In this document: positions 1 through 7,097 of the stretch, piece by piece
Position numbering within the stretch: the first letter of the stretch is position 1
How the letters are laid out: every line of letters starts with the position of its first letter
Assembly: GCA_041679065.1 (NCBI GenBank)
Contig: JBBABI010000038.1
Location: forward strand, 1-10,821
Direction of reading: 5' to 3'
DNA from: CAJBLF01 sp041679065
GTDB lineage: Bacteria > Patescibacteriota > Gracilibacteria > Absconditabacterales > Absconditicoccaceae
DNA length: 10,821 bases
The notes under the pieces: generated by a model
The model's database searches: none
What the model was told of the DNA's origin: nothing
What the model saw: only the letters and a program-made list of their open reading frames with translations
Program-made: the position numbers and the translations under genes

Positions 1-19
1 GCATATCTACTTATATCTA

Positions 20-45
20 CCCGCTATTTCGGCGGGGTTTTTTTA
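20..45 (+). terminator. Rho-independent terminator facing right
   Basis: CCCGC at 20-24 pairs with GCGGG at 32-36 around a seven-base loop (TATTTCG). A G and an eight-base T-run follow on the plus strand. It would end a rightward transcript arriving from outside the window. With the minus-strand terminator at 78-114 it forms a convergent pair, so the neighbour left of this window is probably transcribed towards secY. Confidence 0.75.
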
Positions 46-77
46 TTCGTCAAGAATCTAAGGTCTAAGTTCTAAAC

Positions 78-114
78 AAAAAAAAACTGAGTTTACACGC
101 CTCTGGCATGCTCA
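78..114 (-). terminator. Rho-independent terminator for the secY end of the operon
   Basis: On the minus strand, TGAG then CATGCC-AGA-GGCGTG (six pairs with one G-U, loop AGA), then TAAA and CTCA closing an outer stem, is followed by nine T residues (complement of 78-86). It lies about 110 bases past the secY TAG, as expected for the end of this operon. This implies that adk, map, infA and similar genes do not follow secY in the same transcript. Confidence 0.75.
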
Positions 115-226
115 TACCCAGCCTTCTTTATCTAATGTTAAATGTTGAATGCTTAATGATGGAGTCTTTTTTACAAAAAGAACACCGAAATTATTCATTA
201 TTCATTATTAATTATTCATTCTCTTC
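115..226. repeat. AT-rich low-complexity stretch after secY
   Basis: No gene. Bases 190-222 are an irregular array of ATTATTCATT-type units. The same words recur at 9141-9178 between rpsS and rplB. The plus-strand open frame here is a shadow of the secY end. Confidence 0.6.
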
Positions 227-1587
227 CTACATCATTTTCAAATTTCTTCCCACATTATTCAGATCGATCTTATCATACCTCTGCATCAGCATATCGGTTT
301 TGACCTTACCGACGATATCCTGCACAACACCTACGATGATGATCACTCCAGAACCCGTGACTACCACAGGCAGTGATCCAAGCGATTGAACGATGTCTTG
401 GATGAAAGGGATATAATTGAGGATATAACTATAGATACCGATCAGACCCAACCCTACTCAACCTCGTAAACACAGATGCATCAGGATACCATTGATATAT
501 TTCGCTGTTTCTTTTCCTGGTCTGATACCTGGCACGAAACCTCATCTTTTCTGGATATTGTCAGAAATTCTTTCTGGACTGAAGACAATCAGCGTATAGA
601 AGAACGTGAATATGATGATTAAGAAGAAATACAGAACGACTGCAGGTACTCCTGGCTGCTGAGAATAGATATTTAAGTTGGATTCTACCCAGTTTGCTAT
701 AGATACCAACCTCAGATTCCCAGGCTGGAACTGAGTGATCAATTTAGATAATAAGTAGGGGAATGATACGAAAGCGATAGAGAAGATGATAGGCACCATT
801 CCTACAGGATTCATAGGGATAGGCAAAGAAGAAGATTCCTGGACTTTTCCTCTCCTGGCATAAATAATAGGTATCTCTTTGATTGATTTGAGGATAAAAA
901 TAGAAAGGAATATCAGTACAAGGACGATTACCAGCATAAAGATAATGATACCAAAGATATTGCTAGAACTAGCGACACTGGAATATATCTTTTGGGTCAT
1001 CCCAGCAACGATAGAAGAAAAGATCAACAAAGATACTCAGTTAGAGACACCTTTTTCAGTGATAAGCTCTCCCAATCGCATCAAAAGCATTGCTCAGACC
1101 GTCATAGTAAATGCTGTCATGAGAACATTGGGCAAAGAAGTAGTGATAACACTTCCACCAAGCAGATAATTGATGAAATAGACCATACCGATAGACTGCA
1201 AAAATGCCAAAGGCACAGCAAGATATCTCGTGATCTGTTGTATTTTCTGTTGTCCAGTCTCACCCAGCTCGGTCAGTTCTTCAAGTTTAGGCACGACAGA
1301 ACCCAAGAGCTGCATGATGATAGATGCATTAATAATGCACCCAAACCAACAGCTATGATAGAGAACTGGTCCAACGATCCTCACATCAGCATTAGGAAAT
1401 AATTCAACCCTGATCCTCCTGAAGTAGCATCCAATGTTCTGGTCATCAATTCCGTGATATGGACAAATGGGACAGGGATAAATACCAACAACCTATAAAT
1501 AGCTAAGATGATAAGTGTAAAAATGATTTTTCTCCTTATGGTAGGATTTTCTCGCACTTCTTGAAGCTTTTTGAAGAATTTTTCCAT
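227..1587 (-). CDS. secY: Preprotein translocase channel subunit SecY, interrupted by a -1 frame change
   Basis: Together the two frames give about 453 residues, the size of SecY. Frame 1 (1587 to 1339, 83 codons) holds the cytosolic N-terminus and first membrane helix: FTLIILAIYRLLVFIPVPF, ending GGSLDQFSIIAVGLG. The rest continues only in the -1 frame: INASIIMQLLGSVVPKLEEL, GETGQQKIQQITRYL, MRLGELITEKGVSNGVS, IPMNPVGMVPIIF, and KRGGFVPGIRPGKETAKYI. Joining at TTTGGGT (1345-1339) aligns with E. coli SecY without gaps. Ten membrane helices are expected. Five TGA codons read as Gly, including those in VSNG and KRGG. Known: SecY is the SecYEG pore and is normally essential, so a real null allele is unlikely. 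The frame change is either a sequence error or frameshift decoding. Stop TAG, with a terminator downstream. Confidence 0.93.
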
Positions 1588-1613
1588 GGAAAAATCTATA
1601 AGACATAAAAGTT

Positions 1614-2486
1614 TTATTTAGCTTTCTTGGATGCTGATTTCTTAACAGCTGGTTTCTTGGCAGTAGAAGTTGTTTTTGGTTTTTTAACAACCGATTTCTT
1701 AGTGACCGGTTTCTTAGCAGCGGGAATAGCTTTTTTAACGGCTGGTTTTTTGACTTCAGGTTTCGCTGCCTCTTTCTTCATTGACTCAATTTTCTTCGCT
1801 GGTTCGATCTTCTTTATTGGTTCTGCTTTCTTCTCTGTCTTTAACACTTCAACTTTCTTTTCTACCGATTTAGCGACAGTCTTCTTAAGCGCCATCTTTT
1901 TTAGGCTTTCAGCTTTCAGCTTTGCGCTTTTAGCTATTTCAGCTTTACGCTTCAAGCTTCTAGCTTCATGCCTGCCCGTCCGTCAGGCGGGCTTCAAGCT
2001 TTTATCTATCTTATGATAGGTCTTGGATGCCATTTTGGATGCAGTCCCTGGCTTATCAATTTTTGCTTGCGCAGAAGTAGAAAAAGCATCGATGTCCACA
2101 AATTTGAGATGTTTGGTATAGTCACCATCTCCGAGAATCTTAACTAACCCTTTCTCATTGTTGATGTATCTTAACTGTTTGAGAAGTGTTTTACTGATTT
2201 CCATAGTATCAGTAATCCTTTCGTCCCAATTGAGTTTTCATAAATTCACGATCTGATAATCTTTCACGAGCTTGTAATATCTCGTAAATCACTTTGCTTT
2301 GGGAAGTCTCTGTACGATAGAGGTCTGTCCTCATTCAAAAAACGCTTTCATAGAATGTCAGCTTCTGGCTTTCTGTCCTTTGAGTCCTCTACCAGAATAA
2401 TTTCCTGTGCCGGTAGCATTTCCTCTTCCTATCCTATTGCGCTTTTTGTGCAATCATTTGCTTTTTATAAGTTCATGCAATTTCAT
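1614..2486 (-). CDS. rplO: Large ribosomal subunit protein uL15 fused to a lysine-rich H1-like tail
   Basis: A 290-residue protein, against about 144 in E. coli. Residues 1-160 are uL15: RIGRGNATGTGNYSGRGLKG, QKARSGHSMKAFFEGGQTSI (Gly43 and Gly52 are TGA), RLPKAKGF, and the late VDIDAFSTSAQAKIDK. From about residue 168 a tail of some 120 residues follows, made of K, A, V, P and E in units such as AKKPAVKK. It resembles histone-H1-like bacterial tails. The join runs through a TGA (1983-1985) that lies in a 23-base imperfect palindrome. If that TGA were a stop, the protein would end at 167 residues. An in-frame ATG at 1895 (MALKKTVAK) could start a separate small basic protein, but the continuous frame favours a fusion. 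Known: uL15 is a late 50S assembly protein. Confidence 0.93.
1903..2005. repeat. AGCTTT-type simple repeat and 23-base palindrome inside rplO
   Basis: Bases 1909-1965 are built of degenerate units like AGCTTTNNGCTTT. Bases 1970-1992 form an imperfect palindrome, GCCTGCC with a nine-base loop and GGCGGGC, with one G-U mismatch. A short copy of the AGCTTT word follows on the other side (CTTCAAGCTTTT). The same words occur between rpsN and rplE. The segment is translated as part of the uL15 tail and supplies the in-frame TGA at 1983-1985. Confidence 0.7.
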
Positions 2487-2514
2487 AGAGATCTATAATA
2501 AGAATAAAATTTTA

Positions 2515-2669
2515 AATTTCTAATTTTCAACATTCGTCTTTGCGAGCCGAACCTGCCTGCCGCCGCGCCTCGTAGAACTACGATGGGTAGGCTGGTGAAA
2601 TGAGGCGTGGCAATCTAATGATTTTACTATGTGGATTGCTTCGTCATAAAATATTCCTCGCAATAACAA
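2515..2669. repeat. Dispersed intergenic repeat, family A, copy 1
   Basis: The rpsE-rplO gap (2487-2679) is filled by this element. It shares with copy 2 (4344-4462) the flank AATTTCTAATTTTCAACATT, then TCTTTGCGA, then GTGGCAATCTAAT, GGATTGCTTCGTCA and TTCCTCGCAAT. The ends (TTTGCGAG and CTCGCAA) and the middle (GGCAATC and GATTGC) are inverted, so the RNA can fold. Copy 1 carries about 35 extra bases near 2550-2590, including CCTGCCTGCCG and GGTAGGC. rpmD would normally lie here; no L30 frame is present. Confidence 0.85.
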
Positions 2670-2679
2670 TTCCCAAGTA

Positions 2680-3360
2680 CTATTTCTTGATTGGCTTCTT
2701 AGCTTCTGGCTTTTTTACTTCACCTTCCACCTTTCCACCCCCGCCTGCCGGACGGGCAGGTTTCAACGTTTCAACTTTCACCTCAGGTGAAACCACTTTT
2801 CCTTTCTCTACAATTACTTCCCCTTCCTTGACTACTGGCGCTTCATCATCGATCTCTTCATCAGCTTCTACAGGTTCGGCGATCATTTTGTTGAAGTGAG
2901 CAGCATATTTGTAGCTAGTCAACGCTTTGATAGTGGTCAGTGCGTTATTGAGTTTATTATTTGAACCAACAATTTTGGACAACATATTTTCATATCCTGC
3001 TAATTCCAGGACTCATCTTACAGAAGATCATGCTTTCAGACCAGTACCTGCCGAGGCGGGCAATAGCTTGACCAGACATGCTTTGTATTTAGTCGTGATA
3101 GCATAAGGAACAGTTTTGCCTGCCGTGATGGGCACGATAAACATATTTTTGTATGCCTCACGTGATGCTTTGCTGACCGCAGAAGAGACGTCCAGACCTT
3201 TGGATACGCCTATTCAGATCTTTCCTTTTTTGTTGCCGGCTAAAACAGTGGCCCTGAAAGAGAGTTTTCTTCATCATGTAGTCACTCTCGTGACTCTCCT
3301 GACTTCCAGAAGAAGTTCTTCAAATTCTTTTTTTACTCTGTCCTTATTTCCAGATTTCAT
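2680..3360 (-). CDS. rpsE: Small ribosomal subunit protein uS5 with a long charged C-terminal tail
   Basis: A 226-residue protein, against about 166 in E. coli. The conserved part spans residues 1-160: RVTTGGRKLSFRATVLAGNK (both GG are TGA), KGKIGIGVSKGLDVSSAV, LLPASAGTGLKAG, and RGVLELAGYENMLSKIVGS. A tail of about 65 residues follows. It is acidic first (EPVEADEEIDDEAP), then lysine-, valine- and proline-rich, ending KKPEAKKPIKK. Known: uS5 lines the mRNA entry channel and affects decoding accuracy. The tail DNA holds a perfect 6-bp palindrome (2744-2760) and TTCAACG-type repeats also found between genes, so it may have grown by repeat insertion. Stop TAG. rpmD, normally next, is missing. 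Confidence 0.97.
2744..2782. repeat. Palindrome plus TTTCAACG repeat inside the rpsE tail
   Basis: CCTGCC (2744-2749) and GGCAGG (2755-2760) form a perfect 6-bp stem with a five-base loop. TTTCAACGTTTCAACTTTC follows at 2761-2779, matching the intergenic array at 4945-4960 over TTCAACGTTTCAACTTT. It is translated as KVETLKPARPAGGGG in uS5. Confidence 0.75.
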
Positions 3361-3388
3361 GGATATAGCAGTAAGATAAGATAAAAAT

Positions 3389-3748
3389 TTATATGACTAA
3401 TCAGCCCTTTCTCAAACCATCAGCCATTGCTTTGACTCTGCCATGATAGAGATTTCCATTCCTATCAAAAGCAGCTTTGCTTATTCCTTTCTCTTTCATC
3501 TGTTCAGCGAGTTTCTGTCATGCGAGTTCAGCTCTCTGGCTTTTGGAAGTTCACTTCATGCCCTTATCAGAGATGGCAAGCACGACATTGCCAGAAGCAT
3601 CCAGGACCTGCGCCTTGATATAGAGATTGGACTTATTGATCACAATCCTGAAATCAGGCTGAGTAGCTTTGATCTTCATATTGATCCTTATCTTTCTTCT
3701 GAGAAGCGAAGCTGCTTTCCCTGATGTTGATTTTTTCAGATTTTGCAT
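3389..3748 (-). CDS. rplR: Large ribosomal subunit protein uL18
   Basis: A 119-residue protein, against 117 in E. coli. It shows an N-terminal basic stretch (SLLRRKIRINMKI), PDFRIVINKSNLYIKAQVLD, and GNVVLAISDKGMKG. The C-terminal signature is AAFDRNGNLYHGRVKAMADG, followed by LRKGGL with a TGA-coded Gly. The family's usual end is FDRxGxxYHGRVKALADGAREGGL, so the match is near exact. Known: uL18 binds 5S rRNA with uL5. Three TGA glycines are present, one in the terminal GG. The gene lies 27 bases from rplF and 28 from rpsE, both compact, repeat-free junctions. Confidence 0.98.
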
Positions 3749-3775
3749 AGGAAATAGGTAATTAAAAGATTAAAA

Positions 3776-4321
3776 TTATTTCTTGGTAGCTTTACCTGGT
3801 TTGAGTTTGATATATTCATCGAAATACCTGATTCCTTTTCCTTTGTAAGGTTCAGGTTGTTTGAGCGATTTGAGTTTCGCGGTAACCTCACCCAGATATT
3901 GCTTATCGATGCCATTGAGCGTAATAACAGCATTTCCTTTAGCATCTTGTTCTACTTTCACCTCTATATTTTGAGGGATCTCGAAATTTACCTTATGAGA
4001 GAATCAAAGTGACAGAACAAGTTTTTTACCTTCCAACTTTGCAGCAAATCAGACTCCCATGATGAGTAATTTTTTTTCGTACCCATGAGTGACGCCTTCC
4101 ACCATATTTGCAATCAAGGTCCTGGTCAATCACCGGAGATTCCTTTTTTCTTCATCAGCGACAAAAACTGTTATCTCGTTATCTTTGACAGAGACATCTA
4201 CCCCATCCAAAAACGTGTAGGAAAGCTGACCTTTGGAACCTTTGACGGTAAGATTTTTACCATTGATCGTAATTTCTACTCCGCTTGGAATTGCAATAAC
4301 TTTTTTTCCGACTTTAGACAT
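3776..4321 (-). CDS. rplF: Large ribosomal subunit protein uL6
   Basis: A 181-residue protein, against 177 in E. coli. The N-terminal domain is MSKVGKKVIAIPSGVEITIN with VKGSKGQLSYTF. The second domain is RGLTRTLIANMVEGVTHGYE (Gly64 is TGA), IMGVGFAAKLEGKKLVLSLG (two TGA glycines), and FSHKV. The C-terminal signature is EPYKGKGIRYFDEYIKLKPG. Known: uL6 lies near the sarcin-ricin loop and factor-binding site. TGA codons fall at the glycines of 'GVGY' and 'LGYSH'. The gap upstream to rpsH is 143 bases and is almost filled by a dispersed repeat. Confidence 0.99.
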
Positions 4322-4343
4322 GATATAATGATTACATATAAAT

Positions 4344-4462
4344 AATTTCTAATTTTCAACATTGGTCTTTGCGAACCGATCCGTCACGGCGGAGAGGTGT
4401 GGCAATCTAATTATTTCACTATTTGGATTGCTTCGTCACCAAAGAGTTCCTCGCAATGACAA
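4344..4462. repeat. Dispersed intergenic repeat, family A, copy 2
   Basis: It occupies most of the rpsH-rplF gap, ends two bases from the rpsH stop and starts about 20 bases before rplF. It is the same element as at 2515-2669 but shorter: the segment between TCTTTGCGA and GTGGCAATC is CCGATCCGTCACGGCGGAGA. Both copies lie in the same orientation, downstream of one ribosomal gene and upstream of the next. Confidence 0.85.
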
Positions 4463-4464
4463 CA

Positions 4465-4875
4465 TTAATAAATCTCAGCTATCAATTCTCATCCAATCTT
4501 CTTCTCATGCGCAACATGAGTTGCCATCAACCCCTGATTGGTGGAGATGATGCCGATACCTTTTCCTCAGGCGACAAGCTTCAGATCTTTATATCCCACA
4601 TACCATGGTCTGGATGGTTTGGAGAAAAATTTGACATGAGGAATATCATCTACAGGATTGAGTACCTTTTTGAGGATAATCGTGATGTATTTTTTTACAC
4701 TTCACTTTACCTGTATGATTTCAAAATCCTTGATGAAACCATATTGCTTAAGAAGCTCCAAAATAGATATCTTGAATGTAGAAAAAACAACATCTTCTAC
4801 TCTAGATTTCCTTGCCATATAGGCATTCTTTATCCTGATCAACAGATCATGGATAGGCGCATTAACATAGGTCAT
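4465..4875 (-). CDS. rpsH: Small ribosomal subunit protein uS8
   Basis: A 136-residue protein, against 130 in E. coli. It begins with the family's PIHDLLIRIKNAYMARKSRV and continues through ISILELLKQYGFIKDF. The C-terminal half has PSRPWYVGYKDLKLVAGGKG, IGIISTNQGLMATHVAHEKK and GGELIAEIY. The STxxGxMxxxxAxxxxxGGE signature is intact, with one of its two terminal glycines a TGA codon; two more TGAs occur upstream. Known: uS8 binds the central domain of 16S rRNA and in E. coli represses the spc operon. No repressor-type site could be identified here. Confidence 0.98.
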
Positions 4876-4916
4876 TACACACGGTAATTAATGATAAATA
4901 AGTATAAATATTTTTT

Positions 4917-4960
4917 CACCTTCACGTTTCCACATTTCAACGCTTCAACGTTTCAACTTT
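4917..4960. repeat. TTCAACG-type tandem repeat, family C, copy 1
   Basis: CCTTCACGTTTCCACATTTC followed by AACGCTTCAACGTTTCAACT, made of degenerate ~10-base units. It lies between rpsN and rpsH, directly after the rpsN stop codon. Related arrays are at 6145-6187 and, inside rpsE, 2761-2779. Confidence 0.75.
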
Positions 4961-4965
4961 ACTTC

Positions 4966-5181
4966 TTACCAGCTCGCTTTTCTGAGTCCCATAATAAGTC
5001 ATTCTCTCGCATACTTCCTCAGACAGACTCTACAGATACCAAAATCTCTGATGTACGACTTGGATCTGCCGCACAATCTGCACCTATTATAATATTTAGT
5101 AGGCTGTGTAAGCGCTTTTCATTCCACAAATCTCTTGGTATACATCTTTCCTTGTTTTGCTTTGAGCGAAGTTTTTGCCAT
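4966..5181 (-). CDS. rpsN: Small ribosomal subunit protein uS14, zinc-binding short form
   Basis: A 71-residue protein with the zinc-ribbon arrangement Cys34-x2-Cys37 and Cys50-x2-Cys53: YNRCRLCGRSKSYIRDFGIC, then RVCLRKYAREG. It ends LIMGLRKASW, the invariant C-terminus of short uS14. Two glycines, residues 21 and 61, are TGA codons. Known: this C+ (type Z) form uses zinc, unlike the longer C- form of E. coli, and sits in the 30S head near uS3 and uS10. It is about ten residues longer than the usual 61 because of an extended basic N-terminus. The leader has TGTGTATAAT three bases before the ATG, which resembles an extended -10 box. Confidence 0.98.
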
Positions 5182-5210
5182 GTAATTATACACATAATAA
5201 ATAAATATTT

Positions 5211-5240
5211 TTTGCTTTAAGCTTTGTGCTTTAAGCTTGA
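5211..5240. repeat. GCTTTAAGC-type simple repeat between rpsN and rplE
   Basis: TTTGCTTTAAGC then TTTGTGCTTTAAGCTTGA: two near copies of GCTTTAAGCTT. It abuts the rplE TAG stop. The same words fill the rplO tail at 1909-2001. Confidence 0.65.
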
Positions 5241-5780
5241 CTATTTAAATACGAATCCCAATGCTTGTAAAAGCGCTTTGGACTTAGCGACATCCTTGGT
5301 TGTTGTGGTAATATTTATCTGCAATCCCATAGGATTGGTAATATCATCCAAAGAAAGCTCCGGAAAGATATTATAATTAGGAATTCAGATATTATAATTT
5401 GCTTGCGGATCAAAAGATTTGTCATTAAGCCCGGAAAAATCTCTCATTCTAGGCAATACCAATTTGACGAACCTATCTGCGAAATCATATGCTCTGGATT
5501 TCCTGAGTGTCACCTGAAGCATCACCGGCAATCATTCCCTTAACTTAAAATTGGAGATTGATTTTTTGGATTTAAGCATACGAGGTTTCTGTCAGGTTAT
5601 TCTCATGAGGTTTTTTTCGAATTCACTGAAATCCTTCAACGATTTCCTAGTTACTAATGATCCGATTCCTACAGCGACAATAATCTTATCCAATACAGGA
5701 ACTGCATTAATATTTTTCAGTTCGAGCTTTTTCTGCAATGCTGGACGGATATTTTTTCTAAAATTTTCTAGACTATTCAT
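5241..5780 (-). CDS. rplE: Large ribosomal subunit protein uL5
   Basis: A 179-residue protein, the same length as in E. coli. Motifs in order: PVLDKIIVAVGIGS, then RITGQKPRMLKSKKSISNFK with Gly63 as TGA, then LREGLPVMLQVTLR with a TGA Gly, then VKLVLPRMRDFSGL. The last is the family's IPNYNIFPELSLDDI, preceded by a TGA Gly. Known: uL5 binds 5S rRNA in the central protuberance and bridges to uS13. The ATG at 5780 was chosen; a TTG four codons upstream is possible but unnecessary. It stops at TAG, next to a short AAGCTTTAAAGC-type simple repeat. Confidence 0.98.
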
Positions 5781-5813
5781 GTGAAAATACAAAAGATAGT
5801 AAAATTAAAAGAT

Positions 5814-6104
5814 TTATTTAAGGATAGTTTTAAATTTTTTGGATTCTCTGACTTTTTTTCATTTTTTATTCACCGTGATTTTGATCTTCGTAGGTTTTTT
5901 TTCTCCTTCGATATAATACATAATATTAGAAATATGAATGGGGAGTAATTTCTTGAGAAACCCTTTTCCTTTCATGGCTTTCTTGACCTGATTGACTCAT
6001 TTTACAATGACTTTATCACCGGCTATCGATTGGATAGTGGATATTTTTCACTTAAACTTACCAGCAATCACCATAACAGGATCATCTACTCTTAATTTTC
6101 TCAT
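5814..6104 (-). CDS. rplX: Large ribosomal subunit protein uL24
   Basis: A 96-residue protein, against 104 in E. coli. The N-terminal KOW motif is clear: DDPVMVIAGKFKGKISTI, with Gly19 a TGA codon. It is followed by KVIVKGVNQVKKAMKGKG (TGA Gly) and PIHISNIMYYIEGEKKPTKI. A third TGA lies in the basic C-terminal strand, NKKGKKVRESKKF. Known: uL24 initiates 50S assembly and reaches the tunnel exit. The spacing to rplE is 33 bases. The leader contains TATACT and TACTAT, which resemble -10 boxes, but no Shine-Dalgarno sequence. Confidence 0.96.
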
Positions 6105-6144
6105 AGTTCTAATAGTATATAGTATAAAATTTGAATATTCTTTT

Positions 6145-6187
6145 ACCTTCACATTTCAACGCTTCAACGTTTCCACGCTTCAACGTT
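6145..6187. repeat. TTCAACG-type tandem repeat, family C, copy 2
   Basis: It lies in the rplN-rplX gap and reads ACCTTCACATTTCAACGCTT then CAACGTTTCCACGCTTCAAC. It starts with the same CCTTCAC word as copy 1 and ends at the rplN stop, so both copies sit immediately after a stop codon. Confidence 0.75.
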
Positions 6188-6189
6188 AT

Positions 6190-6570
6190 TTAAACCGTTT
6201 CTTCCGCCATATTGGTGATATTCTTATATCACAACAATCTCAATTCCCTCGCCACAGGACCGAATATTCTTTTCCCTATAGGCTTGATTTCACCTTTAGC
6301 ATCCTTGGACATCAGAATCACTGCATTATCGCCGAATCTGACATAGGTACCATCAGATCTTGGTATTTCTTTCCTAATCCTCACAATGATAGCCTGAGCG
6401 ACTTCTCATTTTTTGATAGTGCTCGTAGGAGAAGTTTCCTTGATTGCTATCATAACCCTATCTCATATGGTCGCAGTCCTTGCATTAGATGATTTCAAGA
6501 TCCTTATGATCATACCTTTTTTAGCGCCAGTATTATCAGCTATAGTGACGACCGATTGTACTTTCAACAT
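6190..6570 (-). CDS. rplN: Large ribosomal subunit protein uL14
   Basis: A 126-residue protein, against 123 in E. coli. The sequence follows the family closely: SVVTIADNTGAKKGMIIRIL, then IGDRVMIAIKET (Gly36 is TGA), IKKGEVAQAIIVRIRKEIPR (TGA Gly), SDGTYVRFGDNAVILM, and KPIGKRIFGPVARELR. Known: uL14 sits on the intersubunit face, forms bridges to 16S rRNA and is the docking site for RsfS. The glycines of GD and KKGE, normally invariant, are TGA codons. A third TGA lies near the C-terminus. The 85-base gap to rplX holds a repeat of TTCAACG-type units. Confidence 0.99.
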
Positions 6571-6595
6571 TCGTTGAATACATAATAAAATAAAA

Positions 6596-6853
6596 TTATC
6601 CTTTCATAACCTCTAAAATAAGCCATCTTTTAGTTTTACTCATGGGTGTTGTTTCCCTCATCTTGACAACATTTCAGAGCTTGGAAAGATTTTTGGGATC
6701 ATGAGCGTAATATTTTTTTCTCACGATAAATCTTTTTTTGTACAAAGGATGTGTTTTGACTGACTTCACAAGCACGGTACGTGTCTGATCTTTCTTGTCA
6801 CTGACGACTTCTCATGTAAGCTCCTTGATACTCTTATTTCCTATGATCACCAT
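6596..6853 (-). CDS. rpsQ: Small ribosomal subunit protein uS17
   Basis: An 85-residue protein, against 84 in E. coli. The OB-fold pattern is LTGEVVSDKKDQTRTVLVKS (Gly14 is TGA), HPLYKKRFIVRKKYYAHDP, LGNVVKMRETTPMSKTKRW (TGA Gly), and LILEVMKG. The MSKTKRW segment matches the family's P-x-S-K-T-K-x-[WY]. Known: uS17 is a primary 16S rRNA binder in the 30S body. The ATG at 6853 lies inside rpmC, giving a 20-base overlap and probable translational coupling; this is the only overlapping pair in the window. It ends in TAA 25 bases before rplN. Confidence 0.97.
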
Positions 6854-7040
6854 CTTTTTCTTGTATTTTACGAGTTAAAACAGTATTTGTCCTTGCTATC
6901 TTTATTTTGAGATCTCATAACTTATGGGTTTCCTTGAGCCCTTTGATCGCATTTTTCATCTTAAGATCATAGAGATCTTTTTTAAAACCCCTCCTTGTTT
7001 GAACAAGATCCTTGATGGTCTTTTCAGACAATTCTTTCAT
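6834..7040 (-). CDS. rpmC: Large ribosomal subunit protein uL29
   Basis: A 68-residue helical-hairpin protein. MKELSEKTIKDLVQTRRGFK is the usual N-terminus, and LKIKIARTNTVLTRKIQEKD is the usual C-terminal helix; one TGA (Gly) falls in the turn. Known: uL29 lies beside uL23 at the tunnel exit. Start choice: an in-frame ATG at 7061 would add MKGKGLF. The ATG at 7040 aligns with the family and is preceded by AAAGGAAAAGG, the only purine-rich Shine-Dalgarno-like site I found. Other genes here do without such a site, so the longer form remains possible. The 3' end overlaps rpsQ by 20 bases. Confidence 0.95.
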
Positions 7041-7097
7041 AAATAAACCTTTTCCTTTCATAATATTCCAATGTAAATAATTAAATAGTTTTCTTTA

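Noticed and set aside
1614..1895. Separate small H1-like gene starting at the ATG at 1895
   Set aside because: It is in frame with rplO without any real stop between them and has no leader or ribosome-binding site; kept as an alternative under rplO.
3047..3061. Another GCCTGCC-type palindrome inside rpsE (CCTGCCGAGGCGGGC)
   Set aside because: It encodes the conserved PASAGTG loop of uS5, so it is probably a coincidence of codon choice rather than an inserted unit.
5781..5792. Upstream TTG start for rplE
   Set aside because: It adds only YFH residues before the ATG, with no family support.
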